Source of the DNA: an uncultured SAR116 cluster alpha proteobacterium
GTDB taxonomy: Bacteria; Pseudomonadota; Alphaproteobacteria; Puniceispirillales; Marisalimonadaceae
Direction of reading: 5' to 3'
Assembly: GCA_902589185.1 (NCBI GenBank)
Contig: CACIRZ010000001.1
Coordinates: 1-64,000, forward strand
DNA: 64,000 bases
Shown: positions 48,417 to 58,290 of the stretch, piece by piece
Layout: every line of letters begins with the position of its first letter
Position numbering within the stretch: position 1 is the first letter of the stretch
Made by a program: the position numbers and the translations under genes
Notes under the pieces: generated by a model
Seen by the model: the letters and a program-made list of their open reading frames with translations, nothing else
What the model was told of the DNA's origin: nothing
Database searches by the model: none

Positions 48417-49172
48417 ATGCTTAGTATCAAAAATTTATACAAAAGTTTTGGTGGTATACAAGCCATTAATAACGTTTCTGTTGATGTAAAACAAGGATCT
48501 ATAACTGCATTAATAGGACCTAATGGTGCTGGCAAGACAACTTTATTTAATGTTATTAACGGATCAATTAAACCCGATGCCGGTGAAATAACATTAGATA
48601 ATATAAATATAACTGGTCATGAACCTCATCAACTATTTAATCTTGGAATTCTAAGAACTTTTCAAATTGCGCATGAATTTTCTTCTTTAACTGTGAAAGA
48701 TAATCTCATGATGGTCCCTCCTAACCAAAAAGGAGAGTCAATTTTGCAAACTTGGATATCTCCTCAAAAAATAAAGATAGAAGAAAATGAAATATCTAAA
48801 AAAGCAGATGAGGTGATGGATTTTTTGCAGTTAAAACATTTATCCAATGAATACGCAGGAAATTTATCAGGAGGACAAAAAAAATTATTAGAATTAGGTA
48901 GAACAATGATGGTTAAACCAAAAATTGTTTTATTAGATGAGGTAGGCGCTGGTGTTAACAGAACCTTACTAAACAACATTGCTGATGCTATTTTGAGGCT
49001 TAACAAAGAATTAAATTATACTTTTTGTATGATTGAGCATGACATAGAATTCATAAGTAAATTATGTAACCCTGTAATTGTGATGGCTGAAGGTGCAATT
49101 TTGATGGAAGACACTATTTCTAATGTTAAAGAAAATGAAAAAGTAATCGAAGTATATCTTGGTAGAAGCTAA
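48417..49172 (+). CDS. livG: ABC transporter ATP-binding protein LivG-like
   Basis: Walker A GPNGAGKTT, LSGGQKKLLELGR signature. Confidence 0.93.
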   Translation: MLSIKNLYKSFGGIQAINNVSVDVKQGSITALIGPNGAGKTTLFNVINGSIKPDAGEITLDNINITGHEPHQLFNLGILRTFQIAHEFSSLTVKDNLMMVPPNQKGESILQTWISPQKIKIEENEISKKADEVMDFLQLKHLSNEYAGNLSGGQKKLLELGRTMMVKPKIVLLDEVGAGVNRTLLNNIADAILRLNKELNYTFCMIEHDIEFISKLCNPVIVMAEGAILMEDTISNVKENEKVIEVYLGRS

Positions 49173-49187
49173 ATAAAAGGACTTTAA

Positions 49188-49892
49188 ATGTATTTATTAC
49201 ATGGGAAAAACATTACATGTGGCTATGACACTGTTGATATCTTATCAGAATGTACAGTTGGTGTTAAGAAAGGTGAGATAGCCTCTATAGTTGGCCCTAA
49301 TGGTGCAGGCAAATCAACTGCTATGAAGTCAATATTTGGATTACTCAAAATAAGGTTGGGTAAAATATTTCTAGATAATGAAGATATTACTAACCTTCTT
49401 CCTCAAGAAAGAGTGCTAAAGGGAATGGGTTATGTTCCCCAGACTAATAACATATTCCCAACATTATCAGTCCAAGAAAACTTAGAAATGGGCGCATTTA
49501 TTCAACACGAAGATTTTTCAGATATTTTAGATTATGTTTATGACCTTTTCCCTGTTTTGAAAGAAAAAAGAAATCAACAAGCTGGTGAATTATCTGGAGG
49601 ACAACGACAGCAAATTGCGGTTGGCAGAGCCTTAATGACAAAACCCAAAGTCTTGATGCTTGATGAACCATCTGCTGGAGTATCTCCTATAGTCATGGAA
49701 AGCTTATTTCAAAAAATTATAGAAATAGCACAACAAGGTACAGCTGTCCTTATGGTAGAACAAAATGCCAAACAAGCTTTAGAAATATCTGACCTAGGCT
49801 TTGTGTTAAATCAAGGTAAAAACCTCTACACTGACACTGGGAAAGCACTTCTTTCCAACAAAGAAGTAAGACAAGCTTTCCTAGGAGGGTAA
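49188..49892 (+). CDS. livF: ABC transporter ATP-binding protein LivF-like
   Basis: GPNGAGKST, ELSGGQRQQIAVGRALM, VLMVEQNAKQALEISD. Confidence 0.94.
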   Translation: MYLLHGKNITCGYDTVDILSECTVGVKKGEIASIVGPNGAGKSTAMKSIFGLLKIRLGKIFLDNEDITNLLPQERVLKGMGYVPQTNNIFPTLSVQENLEMGAFIQHEDFSDILDYVYDLFPVLKEKRNQQAGELSGGQRQQIAVGRALMTKPKVLMLDEPSAGVSPIVMESLFQKIIEIAQQGTAVLMVEQNAKQALEISDLGFVLNQGKNLYTDTGKALLSNKEVRQAFLGG

Positions 49893-49897
49893 TTTTA

Positions 49898-50911
49898 ATG
49901 GAATTTTTAAACAGTTTTATTTTAATTACTAACTATATAATCATTCCAGGTTTAACTTATGGTAGCCAATTAGCTCTTGGAGCTTTAGGAATAACAATTG
50001 TTTACACTGTTCTTAGATTCTCTAACTTTGCACATGGTGAATTTATGTCTTTTGGCACAATGAGCACTATACTCCTTACGTGGGCACTCATAGATAGTAA
50101 TATTAAATTTGGTACTTTTCCTACCGCAATAATAGTTTTGCCATTCAGTATAATTTTCACAATAATTTATTGTTTATTAGTTGATAAATTTGTTTTTAAA
50201 TTTTATCGGCAACAAAAATCCAAAAGTGTAATAGCATTAATAGTTTCAATAGGAGTCATGTTTTTTACTGGTGGCTTAATAAGATTCATTATTGGGCCAG
50301 GTGATAAAAATTTTATGGACGGAGAAAGATTTATTTTAAAAGCAAAAGATTTTAAAATGTTAACTGGTTTAGATGAAGGACTTACTATAAAATCTACACA
50401 AGGTGTAACAATAATTTTAACAATCTTATTAGTAATTATTCTCTTTTGGTTTTTAAATAAAACAAAAACAGGCAAGTCAATGAGAGCTTACTCAGACAAT
50501 CAAGAACTTGCACTTTTATCAGGTATTAATCCTGAAAGAATAGTTTTAATTACCTGGATAATTACTGGCACATTAGCCTGTGTTGCTGGAACTTTGTATG
50601 GCCTAGATAAAAGTTATAAACCATTTACTTATTTACATCTAGTGTTACCAATATTTGCAGCAGCTATAGTTGGTGGCGTTGGCAATCCTATAGGTGCAAT
50701 TATAGGGGGATTTGTAATTTCTTTTTCTGAACTACTCATTACATTTGCATATAAAAAATTCTTCTTTTACATTCTTCCAGATAATTTTTTGCCCGATGGA
50801 TTATTACAAATCCTTTCTACTGATTACAAAATTGCAGTTTCATTTATTATACTTGTATTGGTTTTGTTAATTAAGCCAACTGGTATCTATAAAGGTAAAA
50901 TTATAGAATAA
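49898..50911 (+). CDS. livH: branched-chain amino acid-type ABC permease LivH-like
   Basis: SQLALGALGITIVYTVLRFSNFAHGEFMSFG. Confidence 0.93.
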   Translation: MEFLNSFILITNYIIIPGLTYGSQLALGALGITIVYTVLRFSNFAHGEFMSFGTMSTILLTWALIDSNIKFGTFPTAIIVLPFSIIFTIIYCLLVDKFVFKFYRQQKSKSVIALIVSIGVMFFTGGLIRFIIGPGDKNFMDGERFILKAKDFKMLTGLDEGLTIKSTQGVTIILTILLVIILFWFLNKTKTGKSMRAYSDNQELALLSGINPERIVLITWIITGTLACVAGTLYGLDKSYKPFTYLHLVLPIFAAAIVGGVGNPIGAIIGGFVISFSELLITFAYKKFFFYILPDNFLPDGLLQILSTDYKIAVSFIILVLVLLIKPTGIYKGKIIE

Positions 50912-50933
50912 AAAGAAATAATAGGAAAGTCGA

Positions 50934-52247
50934 ATGCAAGATAAACAACATATTATTTTACTTTTTTTAAGTATGTTTATATTAATTGCATTTGTAGGAT
51001 TTTTTCAAAGCTGGAATCTAGCTCTTAATATTTTTAATTTATGTATAATTTCTTCCATAATGTCATTAGGAATTAACATTCAGTGGGGAAACGCAGGAAT
51101 AGTTAATTTTGGTGTGATGGGTTTTGCTGCTTTAGGAGGACTAGCAAATATTATAGTATCCATGCCGCCAACTGCTAAAGCATGGGATGCAGGTGCTATT
51201 TATATTCTTATTGGAATAATTATATTTATACTATCAATTATTTTTTCAATTTTAGTTTGGTTGAAATCTAGACTGAGCAAAAAAAAGAAATACATCATAA
51301 ATTTCTTGTTAATAATACTTGGTTATTTTTTGATGAGATATATTATTGATTCTCCAATAAAAGCAATAGAGGCTATAGAGCCAGCAAAAACTGGATATTT
51401 AGGAGGACTTGATTTACCCGTAATTATATCGTGGCCAATAGGTGGTTTGTTAGCTGCTATGATAGCATACGTCATTGGTAAAATTTCATTAGGTCTAAGA
51501 TCTGATTACCTTGCAATTGCTACCTTAGGCATTTCTGAGATTATTATATATATACTTAAAAATGAAGATTGGCTCTCAAGAGGTGTTAAGAATGTAAATG
51601 GACTGCCAAGACCAGTTCCTTATGAGATTGACCTTCAATCTGAACCACGGGTTTTAGAGTTAACAAAGTTTTTCAACATCCCTGTTTCTGAAATTTCTTC
51701 CATTATAGTAAAGCTCTCTTATTCTTGTATCTTTCTTTTGATTTTAATTGGAATTTTGCTTTTATTAGAAATTGCCCAAAAGTCTCCCTGGGGCAGAATG
51801 ATGAGGGCAATTAGAGACAATGAAGTTTCTGCTAATGCAATGGGAAAAGACATAAAAACAAGACATTTACAAGTTTTTGTAATTGGATCTGCAATTATTG
51901 GAATAGCAGGTGCAATGTTAACCACTCTAGATGGACAGTTCACACCTGTTACTTATCAACCTTTAAGATTTACTTTTTTAATATGGATAATGGTAATTAT
52001 AGGAGGTTCTGGAAATAATTTTGGTTCAATAATTGGTGGATTTTTAATTTGGTTTTTTTGGGTACAATCTGAACCACTCGGTTTGTGGTTTATATCTCAA
52101 ATTACTGCTTATATATCTGATACAAATATAATTAAGAGTCACTTATTAGAGAATGCTGCTCATATAAGGTTAATGTTCATGGGAATGATATTATTGATCA
52201 CATTAAGGTTTGCCCCTAAAGGCCTAATACCTGAGGTGAAACGTTAA
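50934..52247 (+). CDS. livM: branched-chain amino acid-type ABC permease LivM-like
   Basis: GINIQWGNAGIVNFGVMGFAALGG; SPWGRMMRAIRDNEVSANAMGKD. Confidence 0.93.
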   Translation: MQDKQHIILLFLSMFILIAFVGFFQSWNLALNIFNLCIISSIMSLGINIQWGNAGIVNFGVMGFAALGGLANIIVSMPPTAKAWDAGAIYILIGIIIFILSIIFSILVWLKSRLSKKKKYIINFLLIILGYFLMRYIIDSPIKAIEAIEPAKTGYLGGLDLPVIISWPIGGLLAAMIAYVIGKISLGLRSDYLAIATLGISEIIIYILKNEDWLSRGVKNVNGLPRPVPYEIDLQSEPRVLELTKFFNIPVSEISSIIVKLSYSCIFLLILIGILLLLEIAQKSPWGRMMRAIRDNEVSANAMGKDIKTRHLQVFVIGSAIIGIAGAMLTTLDGQFTPVTYQPLRFTFLIWIMVIIGGSGNNFGSIIGGFLIWFFWVQSEPLGLWFISQITAYISDTNIIKSHLLENAAHIRLMFMGMILLITLRFAPKGLIPEVKR

Positions 52248-52249
52248 TT

Positions 52250-53128
52250 ATGTCAAAAATTAAAAGTTTTCCTTATATGATTGAACAAGTGAATTTTAAC
52301 TTTATTAAATTGTTATTAATCTTTTTATTACTGAAAACATTTCCTTGCTTTGCAACAAATAATTTAATTATAAATATTAATGATACCAAAATCATACTTG
52401 AAGGTAATTTTGTTCAAGGTGGCCTGGTAATAGGTAAGGTCAGTAAGAATTTAGATGTAAAATTTAAAGAAAAAGTTTTAAGAAAAACGTCCGATGGAAG
52501 TTTTGTGATAGGTTTTGGAAGAGACCATCCTAAAGAAGCTGATTTATATTTTTTTATCAATCAAAATTGGATTTTGAAAAAATTAGAGATAAAACAAAGA
52601 AAATATAAAACTCAAGTTATTAATGGCCTTGAAAAAAAAATGGTGACCCCACCCAAATCTTTTTGGGATAGAATTAAAAAAGAAAATAAAGTAATTAAAG
52701 AAGTTAGAAGTTTAGATAGTGATGTAGATTTTATATTTCAAAAATTTGATTGGCCTACTAAAGGGATAATTTCTGGAGTTTTTGGAAGTCAAAGAATACT
52801 TAATGGAAAACCGAAACGTCCACATTATGGTGTTGACATAGCTGCTCCAGAGGGAACTGATATACTTGCTCCCACAGAAGCTATAGTTAGAATGGCAGAA
52901 AAAGACTTATATTATACAGGCGGAACTGTCATGTTAGATCATGGATACGGGGTAACTTCAGTATATTCTCATTTATCTTCTATTAATGTAAAAGTTGGCG
53001 ATAAAATAAATAAAGGTCAAAAAATTGGTGAAGTTGGATCAACTGGAAGATCGACAGGACCTCACTTAGATTGGAGAATCAATTGGTTTTCTGAACGCTT
53101 AGATCCAGCACTATTTATAAAAAAATAA
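52250..53128 (+). CDS. M23 family metallopeptidase (LytM-like)
   Basis: GVFGSQRILNGKPKRPHYGVDIAAPEGTDILAP...VMLDHGYGVTSVYSHLSSI...GSTGRSTGPHLDW. Confidence 0.93.
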   Translation: MSKIKSFPYMIEQVNFNFIKLLLIFLLLKTFPCFATNNLIININDTKIILEGNFVQGGLVIGKVSKNLDVKFKEKVLRKTSDGSFVIGFGRDHPKEADLYFFINQNWILKKLEIKQRKYKTQVINGLEKKMVTPPKSFWDRIKKENKVIKEVRSLDSDVDFIFQKFDWPTKGIISGVFGSQRILNGKPKRPHYGVDIAAPEGTDILAPTEAIVRMAEKDLYYTGGTVMLDHGYGVTSVYSHLSSINVKVGDKINKGQKIGEVGSTGRSTGPHLDWRINWFSERLDPALFIKK

Positions 53129-53176
53129 ATAAATAGAAAATTGTTTAATAGGATGTAATTTACATCATCTTAAAAC

Positions 53177-53204
53177 TTGACAGATTACAGTATCAAGCTA
53201 TATT
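53177..53204 (+). promoter_or_regulatory. sigma70-type promoter for rplU-rpmA
   Basis: TTGACA-16 bp-TATATT. Confidence 0.65.
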
Positions 53205-53221
53205 CCCAAGACAATTTAGAT

Positions 53222-53241
53222 ATGATTATTTTAATAATCAT
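53222..53241 (+). promoter_or_regulatory. palindromic element in rplU 5' UTR
   Basis: ATGATTATTTTAATAATCAT, perfect 20-nt palindrome. Confidence 0.45.
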
Positions 53242-53269
53242 TATATTAACTATTTATCGGATTATAAAA

Positions 53270-53809
53270 ATGTATGCAGTAGTTAAAACCGGTGGAAAAC
53301 AATATCGCGTTCAAAAAGAGGATGTGGTTTTAGTTGAAAAACTTAACGCTAACGATGGTGATCAGTTAGTGCTTGGTGATGTGTTAATGGTAGGTGATGG
53401 CAAAAAAGTAACACTAGGAACCCCGCTTGTTAATGATGCTGCAGTAATGGCTCAAGTTATTAGACAAACTCGTGGTCCAAAAATTACAATGATATATAAA
53501 CGTAGGAGAAAGAATAGTAGAAGAAAACAAGGTCATAAACAAGATCTTACACTTCTTAAAATAATTGATATAGCTGAAACTGGTGGATCTAAGTTATCTC
53601 CCAAAAAAGCTACCGTTAAGACAACTGAACAAAAGACTAAAGTTGAGGCTAAACCAAAAACTGAAACCCCGTCTAAAGTAGTTGAAGAAAAAGTTAAAAA
53701 AGAAGTTAAAGCCAAGACAACCCCAAACAAGAAAACTGATACAAAAACAAAATCAGCTTCTACAAAAACTGATACAAAAGTTAAAACAAAAAAAACTACT
53801 AAAAAATAG
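53270..53809 (+). CDS. rplU: 50S ribosomal protein L21 with Lys/Thr-rich C-terminal extension
   Basis: MYAVVKTGGKQYRVQKEDVV...IYKRRRKNSRRKQGHKQDLTLLKI; low-complexity tail; start corrected from 53177. Confidence 0.95.
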   Translation: MYAVVKTGGKQYRVQKEDVVLVEKLNANDGDQLVLGDVLMVGDGKKVTLGTPLVNDAAVMAQVIRQTRGPKITMIYKRRRKNSRRKQGHKQDLTLLKIIDIAETGGSKLSPKKATVKTTEQKTKVEAKPKTETPSKVVEEKVKKEVKAKTTPNKKTDTKTKSASTKTDTKVKTKKTTKK

Positions 53810-53823
53810 TAAAGGATTAACAA

Positions 53824-54093
53824 ATGGCACATAAAAAAGCAGGCGGTAGTTCTAGAAATGGTAGAGACTCAGCTGGAAGAAGATTAGGTGTTAAAAAGTT
53901 TGGAAGCGAAGCAGTCGTTGCTGGCAATATTATAATTAGACAACGTGGTACAAAGTATCACCCAGGTTTGAACGTTGGAATGGGAAAAGATCATACAATT
54001 TTTTCACTTATAGATGGCCATGTTAAGTTTAAAGAACATAAAGGTAAAAAAATGTTTGTTTCTGTAGAACCAATAAAACAAGCAGCTGAATAA
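53824..54093 (+). CDS. rpmA: 50S ribosomal protein L27
   Basis: [27 protein letters not shown]. Confidence 0.98.
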   Translation: MAHKKAGGSSRNGRDSAGRRLGVKKFGSEAVVAGNIIIRQRGTKYHPGLNVGMGKDHTIFSLIDGHVKFKEHKGKKMFVSVEPIKQAAE

Positions 54094-54117
54094 TCTAACC
54101 TTTATTTTTTGAACTTT

Positions 54118-54145
54118 GGAATAGCTTTATTAGCTATTCCTTTTT
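54118..54145 (+). terminator. Rho-independent terminator after rpmA
   Basis: GGAATAGCT-TTATT-AGCTATTCC followed by TTTTT. Confidence 0.85.
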
Positions 54146-54191
54146 CATTTAAACTCTTTTCATCTAGAATACTATATATTAGGGTTTTATT

Positions 54192-55235
54192 ATGAAGTTT
54201 TTAGATCAAGCTAAAATCTATATAGCTAGTGGGCATGGTGGACCTGGATCTATTTCTTTTAGAAGAGAAGCACATGTTCCCTTTGGTGGGCCAGATGGCG
54301 GCAATGGTGGCCGAGGGGGCGACGTAATTGCTTTGTGTTCCGATGGTCTCAATACACTTATAGATTTTCGTTATCAACAACATTTCAAAGCCAGACCTGG
54401 AGAGGGTGGCAAAGGTAGAGATAGAAGTGGAATAAGTGGCAAAGATATTATTTTAAGGCTTCCTGTTGGAACACAGATATTAGATGAAACAAATAATTTT
54501 ATATTAGCTGATATGACAAAAATTGGGCAAAAAATTATTTTAGCTAAGGGAGGTGAAGGGGGTAAAGGTAATGCTTTTTTTAAAACTTCTGTAAATCAAG
54601 CACCAAGAAAAGCACAACCTGGAGGTCCATTTGAAGAAAAATGGATTTGGCTTCGACTAAAATTAATAGCAGATATAGGCTTAATAGGACTACCAAATGC
54701 AGGTAAAAGCACTTTACTTTCTAGAATTACAGCAGCTAAACCTAAAATAGCCGACTACCCCTTTACAACACTTCATCCAAATCTTGGGGTAGTAAACCAA
54801 GATAATATGGAATTTGTAATAGCGGATATTCCTGGATTAATAGAGGGTGCTCATGAAGGATCTGGCTTAGGTCATAGATTTTTAGGTCATGTTGAACGTT
54901 GCCAAGGATTATTGCATCTAATAGACGTTACCTCTAAAGATATTAAAAAGGATTACCTTACGATTATTCGTGAAATTAAAGCATATGATAGTAATTTATC
55001 GAAGAAAAAACAAATCTTAGTTTTAACAAAATGCGATGCTGTTGAAGATAAAAAAGTTAAGTCTGCGAAAGAAATTTTAACAAAACTGAATGTAGATAAT
55101 GTTATTAATATTTCTTCAGTTTCAGGAGAAAATATTACTTACCTAATTAGAGAGTTACAAAACTTTATAGTAAAGATGAAAAATAAAGAAAACAGTAAAG
55201 ATCAAAGAAAAAAGATTATAACTTGGTCTCCATAA
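54192..55235 (+). CDS. obgE: GTPase Obg
   Basis: MKFLDQAKIYIASGHGGPGSISFRREA; GLPNAGKSTLLS; DIPGLIEGAHEGSGLGHRFLGHVER. Confidence 0.97.
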   Translation: MKFLDQAKIYIASGHGGPGSISFRREAHVPFGGPDGGNGGRGGDVIALCSDGLNTLIDFRYQQHFKARPGEGGKGRDRSGISGKDIILRLPVGTQILDETNNFILADMTKIGQKIILAKGGEGGKGNAFFKTSVNQAPRKAQPGGPFEEKWIWLRLKLIADIGLIGLPNAGKSTLLSRITAAKPKIADYPFTTLHPNLGVVNQDNMEFVIADIPGLIEGAHEGSGLGHRFLGHVERCQGLLHLIDVTSKDIKKDYLTIIREIKAYDSNLSKKKQILVLTKCDAVEDKKVKSAKEILTKLNVDNVINISSVSGENITYLIRELQNFIVKMKNKENSKDQRKKIITWSP

Positions 55236-55238
55236 AGA

Positions 55239-56375
55239 ATGTCACAAATGAAAAAAGAAAATTTAATAAAAGACTCAAAAAGAATTGTAATAAAAATAGG
55301 CTCCTCACTTTTGATAGACAAAAATGAGGATAATCTTAAAAGTGAGTGGCTAAGGTCTTTAGCTCAAGAAATAAATCAACTTATTAAACAAAAAAAAGAA
55401 ATTATAATAGTTTCCTCAGGATCAATTGCACTTGGTCAAAAACAATTGAAACTAAGAGGCAATTTATCTTTAGACGAAAAACAAGCCGCTGCTGCAACAG
55501 GTCAGGTAAGCCTAGCTCATGCTTGGAAAGAGATTATGGAAAAATTTGGCCTCAATATAGCACAAATTTTACTTGCACCTGACGATACTGAGACAAGAAG
55601 AAAACATCTAAATGCACGAGCGACGTTATTAAAACTTATTGAATTACAAGTAATTCCTGTAATTAATGAAAACGATACTGTCTCTACTGAAGAGATTAGA
55701 TTTGGAGACAATGACAGGCTGGCAGCAAGAGTTGCACAAATGTGTAGCGCAGATTTACTTATATTACTGTCAGATATAAATGGTCTTTATTCTTCTGATC
55801 CCAATAAGAATAAGGGGACAATATTTATAGAAAAAATTCCTGATATTACAGATGAAATTGAAAGAATGGCAGGCCCACCAATGACAAGCATGTCATCTGG
55901 GGGTATGGTTACCAAAATTGCTGCCGCTAAAATAGCCACCAAAGCAGGATGTCATATGATCATTTGCAATGGACACTTTAATAGTCCTTTATCAAAGTTA
56001 GAAATTGATGGAACGCAATTTAGTTGGTTTAGTGCGATCGAAAAACCATTAAACTCAAGAAAACAATGGATTTCTGGTGCATTGCAAGTTAAAGGAAAAA
56101 TAACTATAGACAAGGGTGCGGCCGAGGCTATGAAAAAAGGTTTTTCTATGTTGTCTGCTGGTATAATTAGTACAGAAGGCAACTATGAAAAAGGTGATTT
56201 GATACAAATAGTAGATGAACAACAAAACTTTGTAGGAAAAGGCTTAATACACTTTAATAATTCTGAAGTAGATTTAATTAAAGGATCAAAAAGTAATGAT
56301 ATTGAATCTATCTTAGGCTACAGAGGTAAGGACGAAGTTGTCCACAGGGATGATCTAGTACTAGAAAAAAAATAA
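55239..56375 (+). CDS. proB: glutamate 5-kinase
   Basis: RIVIKIGSSLL, VSSGSIALG, NENDTVSTEEIRFGDND, C-terminal PUA region. Confidence 0.96.
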   Translation: MSQMKKENLIKDSKRIVIKIGSSLLIDKNEDNLKSEWLRSLAQEINQLIKQKKEIIIVSSGSIALGQKQLKLRGNLSLDEKQAAAATGQVSLAHAWKEIMEKFGLNIAQILLAPDDTETRRKHLNARATLLKLIELQVIPVINENDTVSTEEIRFGDNDRLAARVAQMCSADLLILLSDINGLYSSDPNKNKGTIFIEKIPDITDEIERMAGPPMTSMSSGGMVTKIAAAKIATKAGCHMIICNGHFNSPLSKLEIDGTQFSWFSAIEKPLNSRKQWISGALQVKGKITIDKGAAEAMKKGFSMLSAGIISTEGNYEKGDLIQIVDEQQNFVGKGLIHFNNSEVDLIKGSKSNDIESILGYRGKDEVVHRDDLVLEKK

Positions 56376-56384
56376 GAGTAAAAA

Positions 56385-57650
56385 ATGAGTGATAGCAATA
56401 TTTTTGAATATATAAAAAATATAAACAGAAAATCAAAAGAAGCTTTTGATGTCATCTCTATAAGCAGTTCAAAAGATAGAAATTTAGCTATATTAAATAC
56501 ATCTAAAATTATAAAAAAAGAACAAGAGGAGATCCTTAAAGCAAATAAAATTGATATTGAAAATGCTAAAAAAAAGCAACTTAACAATGCGTTTATTGAT
56601 AGGCTTTTTCTGGACAATAAAAGAATTGATAATATTGTCGAGGGTTTAAAGCAAATTTCAGAAATGAGTGATCCAATAGGTGTTGAGATATCAAAATGGA
56701 TACAACCAAACGGTCTAAATATTTCAAGAGTTTCAGTTCCATTGGGCGTAATTGGCATTATTTACGAATCGAGACCTAATGTAACTATTGATGCTGGTAG
56801 CCTATGCATTAAATCTGGCAACACAGCAATACTTAGAAGTGGATCTGACTCGATTAATTCTTCTAAAATATTAGCTAAATGCATTCAAAAAGGCCTAGAA
56901 AGTGCCAATTTACCTGGCAACTCTGTACAATTGGTTGAAAATACCGATAGAGAGGCTGTTTCAGCGATGCTTACATCGACTGGAGAAATTGACATAATCA
57001 TACCTCGTGGAGGGAAATCTCTTGTTAAAAAAATTCAAGATGAAGCAAGAGTTCCTGTCTTCGCTCACTTGGAAGGAATATGCCATATTTATGTAGATAA
57101 AGATGCAGATATAAACAAAGCAATAAAAATCATAATAAACGCAAAAATGAGAAGAACAGGGATATGTGGTGCCTTAGAAACTTTACTTGTAGATAGAGAT
57201 ATCTCTGAAAAAGCAGTACCAATCATAGTTAAAAAGTTAATTGAATCAGGATGTCATATTAGAGGGGATATTGAGACAAAAGAAATTGTAAATGAAATTG
57301 AATTAGCATCTGAAAAAGACTGGCATACTGAATATCTTGACGCTATTTTATCCGTAAAATTAGTCGATGGTGTATCAGGAGCTATAGACCACATTAGTAA
57401 ATATTCATCAAACCATACAGAATCTATCATAACTGAAAATATAAAAGTAGCTGAGACTTTTCTTACTAATGTTGATAGCGCGATTGTTATGCATAACACT
57501 TCAACTCAATTTGCAGATGGAGGAGAATTTGGAATGGGTGCAGAAATAGGGATATCTACAGGTAGAATACATGCTAGAGGTCCAGTAGGAGCTGCTCAGT
57601 TAACTAGTTTTAAATACATCGTTAGAGGAAATGACCAAATACGTGAATAA
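56385..57650 (+). CDS. proA: glutamate-5-semialdehyde dehydrogenase
   Basis: VPLGVIGIIYESRPNVTIDAGSLCIKSGN; PRGGKSLV; RRTGICGALETLLVD. Confidence 0.97.
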   Translation: MSDSNIFEYIKNINRKSKEAFDVISISSSKDRNLAILNTSKIIKKEQEEILKANKIDIENAKKKQLNNAFIDRLFLDNKRIDNIVEGLKQISEMSDPIGVEISKWIQPNGLNISRVSVPLGVIGIIYESRPNVTIDAGSLCIKSGNTAILRSGSDSINSSKILAKCIQKGLESANLPGNSVQLVENTDREAVSAMLTSTGEIDIIIPRGGKSLVKKIQDEARVPVFAHLEGICHIYVDKDADINKAIKIIINAKMRRTGICGALETLLVDRDISEKAVPIIVKKLIESGCHIRGDIETKEIVNEIELASEKDWHTEYLDAILSVKLVDGVSGAIDHISKYSSNHTESIITENIKVAETFLTNVDSAIVMHNTSTQFADGGEFGMGAEIGISTGRIHARGPVGAAQLTSFKYIVRGNDQIRE

Positions 57651-58290
57651 AGATCTGAAAGTAAATTTTAAAAATAGTATTCCAATATGTTATTCTTACT
57701 CTAGAAAAAGAAAAATCGGTATTTTAGGCGGTTCATTTAATCCAGCACATATTGGACATATCCACATTACTAATACTGCACTTATAAATCTTGGATTAGA
57801 TGAGATCTGGTGGCTGGTCGCCCCTCAAAATAGATTAAAATCTAGTTCAGATATGGAGCATTTTGACAAAAGACTGAGTTATGCTAGGCTGATTACAAAA
57901 AATATTTCTTATATAAAAGTCTTAGACCTTGAACAAAAAAATAAGCTATATGCCACATACAGAACAGTCAATTTTTTAAATCAAAGAACACGAAAGGTAA
58001 AATTTATTTGGCTAATGGGAAGTGATATTTTAGATAATTTAAATAAATGGCTTTATCCTAATATAATAGCTCAGAATATTCATATTGCAGTTATTTCTAG
58101 ACCAGGTTTCGTAAATTCTTTTTTAAACACCTCAAAAATTCCATATCTTGGGAAAAAACTTAAATCACATAAAAGTAGAATTATATTTTATAAAAAAAAA
58201 CCTATCTGGGTTTTTTTAAAGAATAAATTATTATCTATCTCATCATCGGAGATAAGAAAAACTAAAACTTGCACTAATGGGATTATATAA
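57631..58290 (+). CDS. nadD: nicotinate-nucleotide adenylyltransferase
   Basis: IGILGGSFNPAHIGHIHI; WWLVAPQNRLK; SSSEIRK; overlaps proA 3' end. Confidence 0.93.
   Translation: MTKYVNKDLKVNFKNSIPICYSYSRKRKIGILGGSFNPAHIGHIHITNTALINLGLDEIWWLVAPQNRLKSSSDMEHFDKRLSYARLITKNISYIKVLDLEQKNKLYATYRTVNFLNQRTRKVKFIWLMGSDILDNLNKWLYPNIIAQNIHIAVISRPGFVNSFLNTSKIPYLGKKLKSHKSRIIFYKKKPIWVFLKNKLLSISSSEIRKTKTCTNGII

Noticed and set aside
53177-53269. N-terminal extension of RplU
   Set aside because: Begins at the -35 element of a good promoter; L21 starts MYAVVKTGGKQY.
56318-56758. 146-aa minus-strand ORF
   Set aside because: Antisense to proB/proA, which are unambiguous.
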